Shown: positions 1 to 7,413 of the stretch, piece by piece
Layout of the letters: every line of letters begins with the position of its first letter
How positions within the stretch are numbered: the stretch's first letter is position 1
NCBI RefSeq assembly: GCF_030646155.1
Contig: NZ_JAUTDN010000016.1
Coordinates: forward strand, 1 to 64,000
From: Conexibacter sp. CPCC 205762
GTDB lineage: Bacteria; Actinomycetota; Thermoleophilia; Solirubrobacterales; Solirubrobacteraceae
Length of the DNA stretch: 64,000 nt
Direction: 5' to 3'
Notes under the pieces: generated by a model
Told to the model about the DNA's origin: nothing
Seen by the model: the letters and a program-made list of their open reading frames with translations, nothing else
The model's database searches: none
Translations under genes and position numbers: made by a program

Positions 1-280
1 CGCCCGCACCGGCTCCCGCCCCGCCCGCGCCGGCCGCCGCCGCGGCGCCGGCCGGCAGCGCGGACGCGAACAGCGGCTCGCCGGCGCCCGACAACGGCCC
101 CGCGCCGGCGAGCCGCAGCCCGTCAGGCGCGACGACCGACCCGCTGCGCTGCGCGAAGTGGTCGGCCGGCCAGGCGCTGTAGGCGACGATCGCCGAGGCG
201 ATCGCGAAGATGCACGCCGCCGCCGCCAGCAGCGCTCCCGTCGTCCCGATTCCCGCGATATAGGCTCGTGTCGCCCGCAT
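1..280 (-). CDS. Membrane-anchored protein, 3' end outside window (partial)
   Basis: The reading frame runs leftward from an ATG at 280 and leaves the window without a stop, so only the first 93 codons are visible. They begin MRATRAYIAGIGTTGALLAA, followed by a hydrophobic helix at about residues 9-35 and then an Ala/Gly/Pro-rich stretch. This is typical of a single N-terminal membrane anchor with an exported tail. A GGGGGAG ribosome site sits about 5 bases before the ATG. The roughly 200 bases between this start and the end of lgt hold an A/T-richer patch near 320-360 that probably carries its promoter. Function cannot be assigned. Confidence 0.6.
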   Translation of the reverse strand, partial: MRATRAYIAGIGTTGALLAAAACIFAIASAIVAYSAWPADHFAQRSGSVVAPDGLRLAGAGPLSGAGEPLFASALPAGAAAAAGAGGAGAGAG

Positions 281-483
281 CCTGCTCCCCCGCCGCTCGA
301 ATCCCGTTTCGATACCCAGACGATCGACGGTAATGCGACAAACAGGATAAGAGTGCGTCAGGTTGCTGACAGCGCCCTCCTCCGATGAGCAGGATTGGGG
401 TGGTTCGCACGCAGTCGCGGCACGTCGCCGCTCCGTCTCCTCCTCCGCGCGTCCAAGCGGCGCTCGCGCGCGCCGCGGGCCCG

Positions 484-1305
484 TCAGGCGGTCGCCGGGC
501 GGCGGCCTCTGGCCGGCTTCGCCGGTCTTCTGGCCGGCGGCTCGTCAGCGACGAAGGAGCCGCCGTTGCGCGCGCGCATCACCAGCAGCCAGACGACGCC
601 GAGCACGAACATGATCAGGCTCTCGACCTGCGCCGCCGTCATGAAGCCGACGACGCTGTCGTTGCGACGCGCGAACTCGACCAGGAACCGCTCGACGCCG
701 GCGCCGATCAGGTAGATGCCGAACAGCGTGCCCGGCTTGAAGCGGTCGCGCAGGTTCCACAGCACGAACGCGAGCAGCCCCATCGTCAGCGTCTCGTAGA
801 TCGGCGTCGGCTGCACCTCGACACCCGGGTCGGTCGGCACCGAGCCGTGCGGATAGCCCATCGCCCACGGCAGGTCGGAGGCCTTGCCGTAGTCGCCGTC
901 GCCGGAGACCTGGCAGCCGATGCGGCCGATCGCGTAGCCGAGCGGCAGGCCTATCGCCGCCATATCGGTCAGCGCGAGCGAGAAGAAGTTGCGCCACTTG
1001 GCCCAGATCAGCACGGCGACGACGCCGCCGATCAGGCCGCCGTACCAGATCAGCCCGGCGCCGCTGAAGAGGTTGCCGAAGACGTCGTCCTTGACCTCGT
1101 CCCAGTTCTGCAGCAGGAAGTAGCCGCGCGCGCCGACGAGACCGCCGATCAGCGCGACGAAGAGGATCTCGTAGGCCCAGTCGACCGGCTTGCCCAACTC
1201 CTTCAGCCGGCGCGCTATGACCGCCGCCCAGCAGAGGAAGTTGAGTGCGAAGAAGATCCCGAAGGTCTGCAGCTGCAGCCCGAAGACGTCGACCGATTTC
1301 AGCAC
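484..1305 (-). CDS. lgt: Prolipoprotein diacylglyceryl transferase (divergent Lgt)
   Basis: 273-residue multi-pass membrane protein of the Lgt family, which transfers diacylglycerol from phosphatidylglycerol to the lipobox cysteine of prelipoproteins. Visible family features are LIWYGGLIGG (about 85-94), the signature region GRIGCQVSGDGDYG (127-140), QPTPIYE and ERFLVEFARR near the C-terminus. The signature departs from the canonical GRxGNFxNGExxG: the Asn and Glu positions are Cys and Asp/Gly, as in other Lgt-like branches. Start is GTG at 1305, with TAGCCT (1313-1318) seven bases upstream and no ribosome site, so the message is probably leaderless. Clear lipoboxes in the genes at 7414 and 9116 show that such an enzyme is needed. 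Confidence 0.9.
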   Translation of the reverse strand: MLKSVDVFGLQLQTFGIFFALNFLCWAAVIARRLKELGKPVDWAYEILFVALIGGLVGARGYFLLQNWDEVKDDVFGNLFSGAGLIWYGGLIGGVVAVLIWAKWRNFFSLALTDMAAIGLPLGYAIGRIGCQVSGDGDYGKASDLPWAMGYPHGSVPTDPGVEVQPTPIYETLTMGLLAFVLWNLRDRFKPGTLFGIYLIGAGVERFLVEFARRNDSVVGFMTAAQVESLIMFVLGVVWLLVMRARNGGSFVADEPPARRPAKPARGRRPATA

Positions 1306-1312
1306 TCGCCGA

Positions 1313-1318
1313 AGGCTA
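1313..1318 (-). promoter_or_regulatory. -10 box for leaderless lgt
   Basis: TAGCCT fits TANNNT and lies seven bases before the GTG start of lgt, leaving no room for a ribosome binding site. Confidence 0.5.
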
Positions 1319-1339
1319 CAGCGCCGCCGCCGCGGGCGG

Positions 1340-2548
1340 TCAGCCGAGGTAGTTCAGCGGCTGCGTGACGGCGCCGTTGATGCGCACTTCGAAGTGCAGG
1401 TGCGGGCCGAACGAGAAGCCGGTGTTGCCGGAGAGGCCGATGACCTGGCCCTGGTTGACGTGCTGGCCGACGCTGACCTGGATGACCGACTGGTGGGCAT
1501 AACAGGTCGAGACGCCGCCGCCGTGGTCGATGCAGGTGTAGTTGCCGTAGCCGCCGTTGTAGCCGGCCATGATCACGGTGCCGCTGCCGCCGGCGTGGAT
1601 CGGCGTGCCCTCGCCGACGCCGATGTCGATGCCGGGGTGGCAGTTCTCCCACGAGCGCGCCTCGCAGAAGGGCGAGGTGATCGGGCCGTTGACCGGCCAG
1701 ATGAAGCGCCCGTTGCCGGCGACCTGGCCGCCGCTGGTTGCCGTCGAGGAGGGGTTCTGCGCGGCCTGGATGCGCTTCTGGATCTTGTCCTGCTGCGCCT
1801 GCAGGCCTCTGATGTCCTCGTTCAGGTGGCCGGCGCGCTCGCGCACGGTGCCGAGCAGCGCGCGGCGGTCGCCGCGGACGCGGTCGATCGCGTCACGCTT
1901 TCTCTCGACCGCGATGCGGGCGCGGGCGACCTCGTTGCGGCGCTGGTAGATCTCGTCGGCGATCGACTGCTGTCTTCTCTCGAGCGTGTCGAGCCGTCTC
2001 GTCTCGGTCGCCGCCTCGGCCTTGGCGTCTCTGACGGCGGTGATGATCGTCTTGTCCTGCTCGCCGATCCGCTGCAGGTAGGCGCCGTTCTCCAGCAGCT
2101 CCGCGAAGCCGTCGGAGGAGAGCACGACGCTGACCATGTCGGGCTCGTCGGACTTGTAGAGCTCGACGAGGCGGGCGGCGAGCGTTCTGCGCGCCGAGTC
2201 GAGGCGGGTTCTCAGTCTCGCCAGGCGGGCGCGCACGTCGCGCAGGTCCTCCTGGGTGGTCGCCAGCTCGCGGCGCTTGTCGTCGAGCTGGCCCTGGATC
2301 TGGTCCTGTCTGGACTGCAGCACGTCGACGTTGCCCTGCAGGCTGTCGATTCTCTTCGTCAGCGCGGTGATGTCACTGGTGAGCACGCGCGCTCTGCCGC
2401 GCACCTGGTCGAGCTGACCCTGCTTCTGCTCGATGCGGCCCTGCAGCCGGTCGACGTCGTCCTGCGAGTCTGCGCCGGAGACGACCGGCAGCATGACCCA
2501 GACGACCAGGGGCAGCAGAAGAGTGACGAGCAGGAGGCGGAGGCGCAT
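1340..2548 (-). CDS. Secreted murein hydrolase activator / M23 endopeptidase with long coiled coil
   Basis: 402 residues. An N-terminal signal peptide or anchor (about 1-25) precedes a long coiled coil (about 28-260, rich in Q, R, E, L heptads) and a C-terminal peptidase M23 (LytM) domain (about 285-402). The zinc-binding motifs are visible: HPGIDIG (HxxxD), then YAHQS and HLHFEV near the end. The EnvC/NlpD-like architecture suggests cleavage of peptidoglycan cross-links, or activation of amidases, at the cell surface during division or growth. Start is ATG 2548, with a TAGACT -10 box ten bases upstream. It lies 34 bases before lgt on the same strand. Catalytic residues look intact, so direct hydrolase activity is likely. 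Confidence 0.88.
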   Translation of the reverse strand: MRLRLLLVTLLLPLVVWVMLPVVSGADSQDDVDRLQGRIEQKQGQLDQVRGRARVLTSDITALTKRIDSLQGNVDVLQSRQDQIQGQLDDKRRELATTQEDLRDVRARLARLRTRLDSARRTLAARLVELYKSDEPDMVSVVLSSDGFAELLENGAYLQRIGEQDKTIITAVRDAKAEAATETRRLDTLERRQQSIADEIYQRRNEVARARIAVERKRDAIDRVRGDRRALLGTVRERAGHLNEDIRGLQAQQDKIQKRIQAAQNPSSTATSGGQVAGNGRFIWPVNGPITSPFCEARSWENCHPGIDIGVGEGTPIHAGGSGTVIMAGYNGGYGNYTCIDHGGGVSTCYAHQSVIQVSVGQHVNQGQVIGLSGNTGFSFGPHLHFEVRINGAVTQPLNYLG

Positions 2549-2766
2549 GCAGCGGGCGAGTCTAGGTACGGCCGTCGCCGGACACCAAGCCCGGGGTCAC
2601 AGTTATGGAACTGCCTGGCGACCAGCCCTGCGGCGGTTTGCAGGGGTTTCGACGCAGCTCAGGGTAGCAACGGCGCGTGCGCGCTGCGACATTGGTCCAG
2701 AAGTTGCAGAAATTCCCATTTCACCCTTTTGGTTGCCGCACGCGCGTGTGTAACCTCGCCAGGTCG

Positions 2767-3687
2767 ATGGCACCTGACCGTGACTACCGTCGTTCGCACG
2801 GCTCGATCGGCGGCGATCTCAGCGCCCAGATCGAGTCGATCGTGCACGCGGCCGAGCGCGAGGCGCGCGCCGTCGAGCGGACGATCGAGCAGCGCCGCCG
2901 CACGGCCGAGGAGGAGATCGACCGCTACCTCGCCGCCGCGCGCCTGCGGGTCGATGCCGAGGCGGCCGCCCGCGCCGCGCGGCTGGAGTCGCTCTCCGGC
3001 GCCGCCCGCCGCCTCGCCGACCAGCTGTCCGACGCCGCCGCCGCGCTCAACGAGGAGCTGCAGCGCGACGAGCAGGAGCTGAGCGGCGCACTGCCGCGCA
3101 CGCCATGGCCCGCGCCCGAGCCCGCCGCGCCCCCGCGCCCCGCCGCCGCGCGCGAGCCGTTCGAGGACGACGCCTTCGCCGCCCCGTCCGCCCCACGCGA
3201 GCCGTTCGCGGACGACGCGCTCGGCGCGCCGCGCTCAGCGACCCCGCGCGAGCCGTTCGAGGACGACGCCTTCGCCGCGCCGCGCCCCGCGGCGCCGCGC
3301 GAGCCGCTCGAGGACGACGCCTTCGCCACGCGCGACCCGCGCGTCGCCGACCCCTTCCCCGCGCACGAGCCGGCCGCGCCGCCGGCGGCAGCGCCACGGC
3401 CGACCTGGTCGCGTGCCGCCGCGCCCCCGGAGCCGGCGCCGCTGCGCGTCGCCCAGCCGCCCGCCCCCGCCGCGCCCACGCCCACCGCCGCTCCCGCGCC
3501 GACCGGCGAGCTGACGAACGCCGCCCGCCTCGTCGCGATCGAGATGGCCGTCGGCGGCGCCTCCCGCGCCGATGTCGACGAGCACCTCCGCAGCCGCTTC
3601 GGCGTCGAGGACCCCTCGCCGCTGCTCGACGACGTCTTCGGCGCCGAGTCGCACCCCGCCAGCCGGCTGGCGTGGGGCGAGCCGTAG
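2767..3687 (+). CDS. Coiled-coil protein with acidic DDAF repeats (DivIVA-like N-terminus)
   Basis: 306 residues from ATG 2767. Residues about 15-110 are a charged coiled coil (Glu, Arg and Ala heptads), reminiscent of DivIVA or ATP synthase b-type scaffolds. Residues about 115-255 are Pro/Ala-rich low complexity with four degenerate copies of a REPFEDDAFAAP unit. Residues about 258-300 form a small helical domain containing NAARLVAIEMAVGGASRADV. A TAACCT box at 2751 lies ten bases upstream of the start. No enzyme motif is seen; a cytoskeletal or polar scaffold role is conceivable but unproven. The upstream in-frame extension to 2677 is poorer coding sequence and was not used. Confidence 0.7.
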   Translation: MAPDRDYRRSHGSIGGDLSAQIESIVHAAEREARAVERTIEQRRRTAEEEIDRYLAAARLRVDAEAAARAARLESLSGAARRLADQLSDAAAALNEELQRDEQELSGALPRTPWPAPEPAAPPRPAAAREPFEDDAFAAPSAPREPFADDALGAPRSATPREPFEDDAFAAPRPAAPREPLEDDAFATRDPRVADPFPAHEPAAPPAAAPRPTWSRAAAPPEPAPLRVAQPPAPAAPTPTAAPAPTGELTNAARLVAIEMAVGGASRADVDEHLRSRFGVEDPSPLLDDVFGAESHPASRLAWGEP

Positions 3688-3785
3688 GCCGCGCGCGGCC
3701 CCGTGTAGGCACCGCGGCGCTTAGGAGCGCCTGATGCGGACCTGCGATCATGAGCTGCGACCTGCACTTCAGGAGGATCGCCGCA

Positions 3786-4676
3786 ATGCCCCGCCCATCG
3801 AATTTCGGCAAGGACACCGGGCTCCAGGTCCGGATGACGATGACGTTGTTCCTGCTCGGCCTCGTCTACGCCGTGCTGATCGGCGTGATCGTCGCCGCCA
3901 ACGCGCTGCCGCTGCTGATCATCGTCGGCGGCCTGCTGGCGGTGCAGTTCTTCGCCTCCGACAAGCTCGCGCTGCACGCGATGGGCGCCCGCGAGGTGAC
4001 GCCGCAGGAGGCGCCGCAGCTGCACGCGATGGTCGAGCGCCTGTGCGTGCAGGCGAACCTGCCCAAGCCGCGCGTCGCCGTCGCCAACACGCCGATGCCG
4101 AACGCCTTCGCGATCGGCCGCTCGCCGAAGAAGGCGACCGTCTGCGCGACGACCGGGATCATGGAGCTGCTCTCGCCCGCCGAGCTGGAGGGCGTGATGG
4201 CGCACGAGCTGACGCACGTGCAGAACCGCGATGTGATGGTGATGACGATCGCCAGCTTCTTCGCCGCGATCGCCTCCTACATCGTCCAGTTCGGCTTCCT
4301 CTTCGGCGGTGGCGGCGACGACGATGACGACGGCCCCGGCTTCTTCGTCGTGATCCTCGTCTCGATCGGCGTCTACATCCTCTCGTTCCTGCTGCTGCAG
4401 GCGCTCTCGCGCTACCGCGAGTTCGCCGCCGACCGCGGCGCCGCGATCATCACCGGCCGCCCGAGCGCGCTCGCCTCGGCGCTGATGAGAATCTCCGGCA
4501 CGATGGACCGCATCCCCCAGCGCGACCTGCGCGCCTCGGAGGAGCTGGCGGCCTTCTACATCTTCCCGCCGCACGCGAAGAACTCGCTGATGAACCTGTT
4601 CTCGACCCACCCGCCGATGGAGAAGCGGATCGCCGCGCTGAGCCGCCTCGAGGCGCAGCTCCAGGGCGCCGCGTAG
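3786..4676 (+). CDS. htpX: Membrane-bound zinc metalloprotease HtpX (M48)
   Basis: 296 residues. Two N-terminal membrane helices (about 18-57) are followed by the M48 domain with HELTH at residues 140-144 and the third zinc ligand in REFAADR. A second pair of hydrophobic segments flanks an acidic Gly/Asp loop. HtpX degrades misfolded membrane proteins under envelope stress. AGGAGG at 3771-3776 sets the ATG at 3786. The next gene is PspAB, and PspAA and PspA lie convergently beyond it, a known actinobacterial and archaeal association of HtpX with the phage-shock system. Confidence 0.93.
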   Translation: MPRPSNFGKDTGLQVRMTMTLFLLGLVYAVLIGVIVAANALPLLIIVGGLLAVQFFASDKLALHAMGAREVTPQEAPQLHAMVERLCVQANLPKPRVAVANTPMPNAFAIGRSPKKATVCATTGIMELLSPAELEGVMAHELTHVQNRDVMVMTIASFFAAIASYIVQFGFLFGGGGDDDDDGPGFFVVILVSIGVYILSFLLLQALSRYREFAADRGAAIITGRPSALASALMRISGTMDRIPQRDLRASEELAAFYIFPPHAKNSLMNLFSTHPPMEKRIAALSRLEAQLQGAA

Positions 4677-4679
4677 GGT
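4674..4679 (+). promoter_or_regulatory. -10 box for pspAB
   Basis: TAGGGT lies eight bases before the ATG of pspAB and overlaps the htpX stop codon. It may give a separate leaderless message in addition to read-through from htpX. Confidence 0.4.
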
Positions 4680-4687
4680 TCGCCTCC

Positions 4688-5260
4688 ATGGGCCTCTTCG
4701 ACATCCTCACCGGCAAGCGCAGACTGGCGAGACCGGCGCCGGACCGCCTGTTCGCGATGACGACCGCGAACATCAAGTTCGAGATCGAGCTGGGGATCAG
4801 AACCCGCGGCCTCGCCGGGATCGTCTTCCAGCCGCTCGCGACCGCCGACTTCGACGGCATCGTGAGAGACATGATCGAGGTCGTCCAGGGCATCTCGGGC
4901 GACTCCGACACCGAGGTCGAGTCGCGCGACGACGAGTACCAGTACCGCTGGATCGTCCTCAAGGACAAGGACTTCGACGACCTCGTCGTCGGCATCAACG
5001 CCGTCAGCGGCGCGCTCGAGGCCGGCGGCTACGGCGACCGCATCCTCTGCGCCGTGTTCGCCTTCGAGGGCGCCGACGGCAGACCGCTCTACTGGATCTA
5101 CAACTACAAGCGCGGCGCCTTCTACCCCTTCGTCCCCGCCGGCGGCGCCCAGCAGCGCAACAGCGAGGCCGAGCTGCGGCTGAAGGCGCAGGTCGGCGCC
5201 GAGCTGCCGATCGAGGCCGAGCTGGAGCGTTGGTTCCCGCTCTGGGGCATCCCGATCTGA
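4688..5260 (+). CDS. pspAB: PspA-associated protein PspAB
   Basis: 190 residues beginning MGLFDILTGKRR and ending in PLWGIPI, with a central mixed alpha/beta domain. This is the soluble PspAB family, found next to PspA, PspAA and HtpX in Actinobacteria and Archaea. Its biochemical role is not established; a link to membrane-stress sensing is inferred from genomic context. It lies 11 bases after htpX. A strong inverted repeat separates it from the converging pspA-pspAA pair. Confidence 0.85.
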   Translation: MGLFDILTGKRRLARPAPDRLFAMTTANIKFEIELGIRTRGLAGIVFQPLATADFDGIVRDMIEVVQGISGDSDTEVESRDDEYQYRWIVLKDKDFDDLVVGINAVSGALEAGGYGDRILCAVFAFEGADGRPLYWIYNYKRGAFYPFVPAGGAQQRNSEAELRLKAQVGAELPIEAELERWFPLWGIPI

Positions 5261-5273
5261 GCCGCTGAAACGA

Positions 5274-5303
5274 CGAGCGCCGGCCCTCTCGGACCGGCGC
5301 TCG
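5274..5303. terminator. Bidirectional hairpin between pspAB and pspAA
   Basis: CGAGCGCCGG at 5274-5283 pairs perfectly with CCGGCGCTCG at 5294-5303 around a 10-base loop. It is placed between two converging genes, so it can end both transcripts. There is no U-run. Confidence 0.6.
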
Positions 5304-5326
5304 GCACATCTCAGGTGTTGCGGCTG

Positions 5327-5605
5327 TCAGCCGGGGATCAGGCCCTCGCCGGTGAACTCGTGGCGCGCCTCTTCGTAGGAGGTGTCGGCCGGCGGGATGA
5401 TCACGTCGGAGCCGTGCAGCTCGTCGGCCTCCAGCGGCGTGCCCTCGGCGCGGACGAACGCGACGATCTGGCTGAACAGCTCCGTGAAGCGGGCCTCGTC
5501 CTCGGCCTCCGCGGCCGCGACCGCGTCGTTGTCGAGCTGGTTGAGGCGATCCGCGGCGTCGTCGGCGAGCCTCCACTGGCCCTCGCCCGAGATGCGCACG
5601 ATCAT
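5327..5605 (-). CDS. pspAA: PspA-associated protein PspAA
   Basis: 92 residues beginning MIVRISGEGQWRL and ending EFTGEGLIPG. The first half is a small beta-rich fold and the second carries the conserved SYEEARHEFTGEGLIPG tail of PspAA. It overlaps the pspA stop by four bases (ATGA), so the two are translationally coupled. PspAA is thought to modulate PspA assembly at the membrane; that role is inferred from co-occurrence. Confidence 0.88.
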   Translation of the reverse strand: MIVRISGEGQWRLADDAADRLNQLDNDAVAAAEAEDEARFTELFSQIVAFVRAEGTPLEADELHGSDVIIPPADTSYEEARHEFTGEGLIPG

Positions 5606-6396
5606 GCCGGCTTCTCCGTGCTCGCGCCGGCGTCGCCGCCCGCGGCGGGCGCGTCGCCCGCGCTCAGCTCGGGAGCCGGGGCGCTGCCGCCCGACAGCTC
5701 CGCCTTCAGCTTCTCCAGCTCGTTGTCGACCGCGCCACCGGCGCCGAGCGCCGCCAGCTGACGGTCGATGTCGTCGGTGCCGGAGCCGAGCTCGGTCAGG
5801 TCCTCGAAGGCACCCGCTCTCTCCAGCTCGTCGACCGCCTGCGCGCGAGCGCGCATGTTCTCGGTCTTGTCGAGCGCGCGCTGCATCGCGAGGCCGACGT
5901 CGGCCATCTCCTCGCCGACGCCCGTCGCCGCCTCGGAGATCCGCACCTGCGCCTCGGCCGCCGAGTACTGCGCCTTGACGACTTCCTTCTTGGTGCGGAA
6001 GTTCTCGATCTTCGACTGCAGCTTGGCCTGGTTGTCGACCATCGACTGCTGCTGCTGCTCGAGCTCGGCGATCTGCGTGTCGAGGCCCTGCAGCTCACCC
6101 TGGATCGCGGCCTTGCGCTCCAGCGCGGTGCGCGCCAGCGGCTCGTTGCCCGCCGCCAGCGCCTGACGCGCCTGCGTGTCGAGCTTGACCACCTGCTGCT
6201 CCATCTTCTGCGACTGGAGCTGAAGGCGCTTCTTGGACGTGACGACGTCCGCGAGGCCCTTCTTCACGTTCTGCAGCAGCTCCATCTGCTTCTGGTAGCT
6301 GTACTCCAGCGTCTCCGACGGATCCTCGGCTTTGTCGAGCATCTTGGAGATCTTCGCCTTGACGACGGTGGAGAAGCGCCCGGACAAGCCGGCCAT
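5602..6396 (-). CDS. pspA: PspA/IM30 (Vipp1) family membrane-stress protein
   Basis: 264 residues, almost entirely a helical coiled coil starting MAGLSGRFSTVVKAKISKML, with the family hallmark EDPSETLEYSYQKQMELLQ at about residues 23-43. An acidic Ala/Gly-rich tail follows residue 235. PspA-family proteins assemble into ESCRT-III-like rods on the inner membrane and repair or stabilise it under stress. AGAGGAGGATCC supplies a strong ribosome site. pspAA follows with a four-base overlap. Confidence 0.93.
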   Translation of the reverse strand: MAGLSGRFSTVVKAKISKMLDKAEDPSETLEYSYQKQMELLQNVKKGLADVVTSKKRLQLQSQKMEQQVVKLDTQARQALAAGNEPLARTALERKAAIQGELQGLDTQIAELEQQQQSMVDNQAKLQSKIENFRTKKEVVKAQYSAAEAQVRISEAATGVGEEMADVGLAMQRALDKTENMRARAQAVDELERAGAFEDLTELGSGTDDIDRQLAALGAGGAVDNELEKLKAELSGGSAPAPELSAGDAPAAGGDAGASTEKPA

Positions 6397-6488
6397 CAGG
6401 ATCCTCCTCTGGCAGGGTCGGTAGTCACAGCGTCAAGCCTATCGAGCGCGGCCTTCCGCCGAAGGGCGGCAGACCGTGCGACCGACGC

Positions 6489-7166
6489 TCAGTAGTTCTC
6501 GGGGTGGCGCGCCTTGAAGCCGCGCGTCGACCATCTGCCGGGGCGCCAGCGCGGCCCCTCCTCGCCCGGGCCGCTCGTGTCGAGCCGCAGGCCGGCGATG
6601 ATCACGAAGGCGTGGCCGGGGTTGGTGTAGACCGTGATCCACGTGCCCTTGCCGGCATCGCCCCATGACATGAAGCTGGACGAGTCGAGCGGGCTGTCGA
6701 GCAGGTCGGCGCCGTGAAGCGCGTAGGAGACCGTGCCGGAGCAGTCGTAGCCGGCCGCTCTGAAGCTCTGGTGGCCGCCGCCGTAGATGTACGGCTTGTC
6801 GAGCAGTTCGTTCGCTGCCCAGACCGCCTCCTGGACCTCCGGCGGCGCGGCCGCCGGGGCGTAGGCGATGCCGCCTCTGAGGACGGCGCGGCTGCCGGGA
6901 ACCGTCGGGCGCGCGTCGGCGGGGGCGACGCTGTCGAGGCCGGCGCCACCTGCGGCGCTGCCCTGCTGCTGCTGAGACTCCTGCACCTGCGGGGCCTGGG
7001 CGGGCGACTTCTTCTTCGCCTTTCTCGCCTTCTTGGCCTTCGCGGCTCTCGTCGACGTCTGGGAGCTCGGGACGCCCGCACCCCCGGCCTCAGCGGCGTT
7101 CGCCGCGGGAGCCCAGGTGGCCGTGACCGTCATGAGACCCAACGCGACCAGGGTCCGTGCGCGCAA
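6489..7166 (-). CDS. Secreted NlpC/P60-type cell-wall hydrolase
   Basis: 225 residues starting at TTG 7166 (AGAGGA ribosome site seven bases upstream), which gives a clean signal peptide ending near ANAAEA (about 20-25). A Lys/Ala- and Gln-rich linker follows, then an NlpC/P60-like domain from about 108. Its catalytic cysteine is in AAGYDCSGTVSYALHG and the histidine in NPGHAFVIIAG. The expected role is cleavage of peptidoglycan peptide stems. The 5' leader carries a ydaO-type riboswitch, so expression should depend on cyclic di-AMP, as in other actinobacterial cell-wall hydrolases. Confidence 0.87.
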   Translation of the reverse strand: MRARTLVALGLMTVTATWAPAANAAEAGGAGVPSSQTSTRAAKAKKARKAKKKSPAQAPQVQESQQQQGSAAGGAGLDSVAPADARPTVPGSRAVLRGGIAYAPAAAPPEVQEAVWAANELLDKPYIYGGGHQSFRAAGYDCSGTVSYALHGADLLDSPLDSSSFMSWGDAGKGTWITVYTNPGHAFVIIAGLRLDTSGPGEEGPRWRPGRWSTRGFKARHPENY

Positions 7167-7183
7167 CAGAATTCCTCTTTCGT

Positions 7184-7310
7184 AGGCCTCCGGGGTTAGC
7201 TGTCGGGCTGGCGCGGAAAGAGCCGGCGCCTCCCACCGGACTGCGTGAGATTCGCCCCAACGACTTGGGTCCCCCGGTCCAGGGCTTCAGGCCCCGGATT
7301 CGGCGTTGGC
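7184..7310 (-). ncRNA. ydaO/yuaA (cyclic di-AMP) riboswitch
   Basis: On the minus strand the leader contains GCCGAATCCGG, GGGGGACCCAA, GGGGCGAATC and CCGACAGCTAACCCCGGAGGC in the order and spacing of the ydaO class. The 3' part ends just before the AGAGGA ribosome site of the NlpC/P60 gene. This class binds c-di-AMP and usually switches expression off when the ligand is abundant. It controls a cell-wall hydrolase here, the classic actinobacterial arrangement. Confidence 0.9.
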
Positions 7311-7413
7311 GGGCATCCTAGGGAGGCGAGCGGCGTTACGTCAACCCTCAGCGATTGTGAAAATTCCCGCGTATTGCGGTCTGGCGTCGCCGACGACGCC
7401 TAGGATGCCGAGC

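Noticed and set aside
1190-3082. Long plus-strand reading frame opposite the M23 peptidase gene
   Set aside because: It is an antisense shadow typical of GC-rich DNA. Its translation is low-complexity and lacks domains, while the minus-strand frame is a clear M23 protein.
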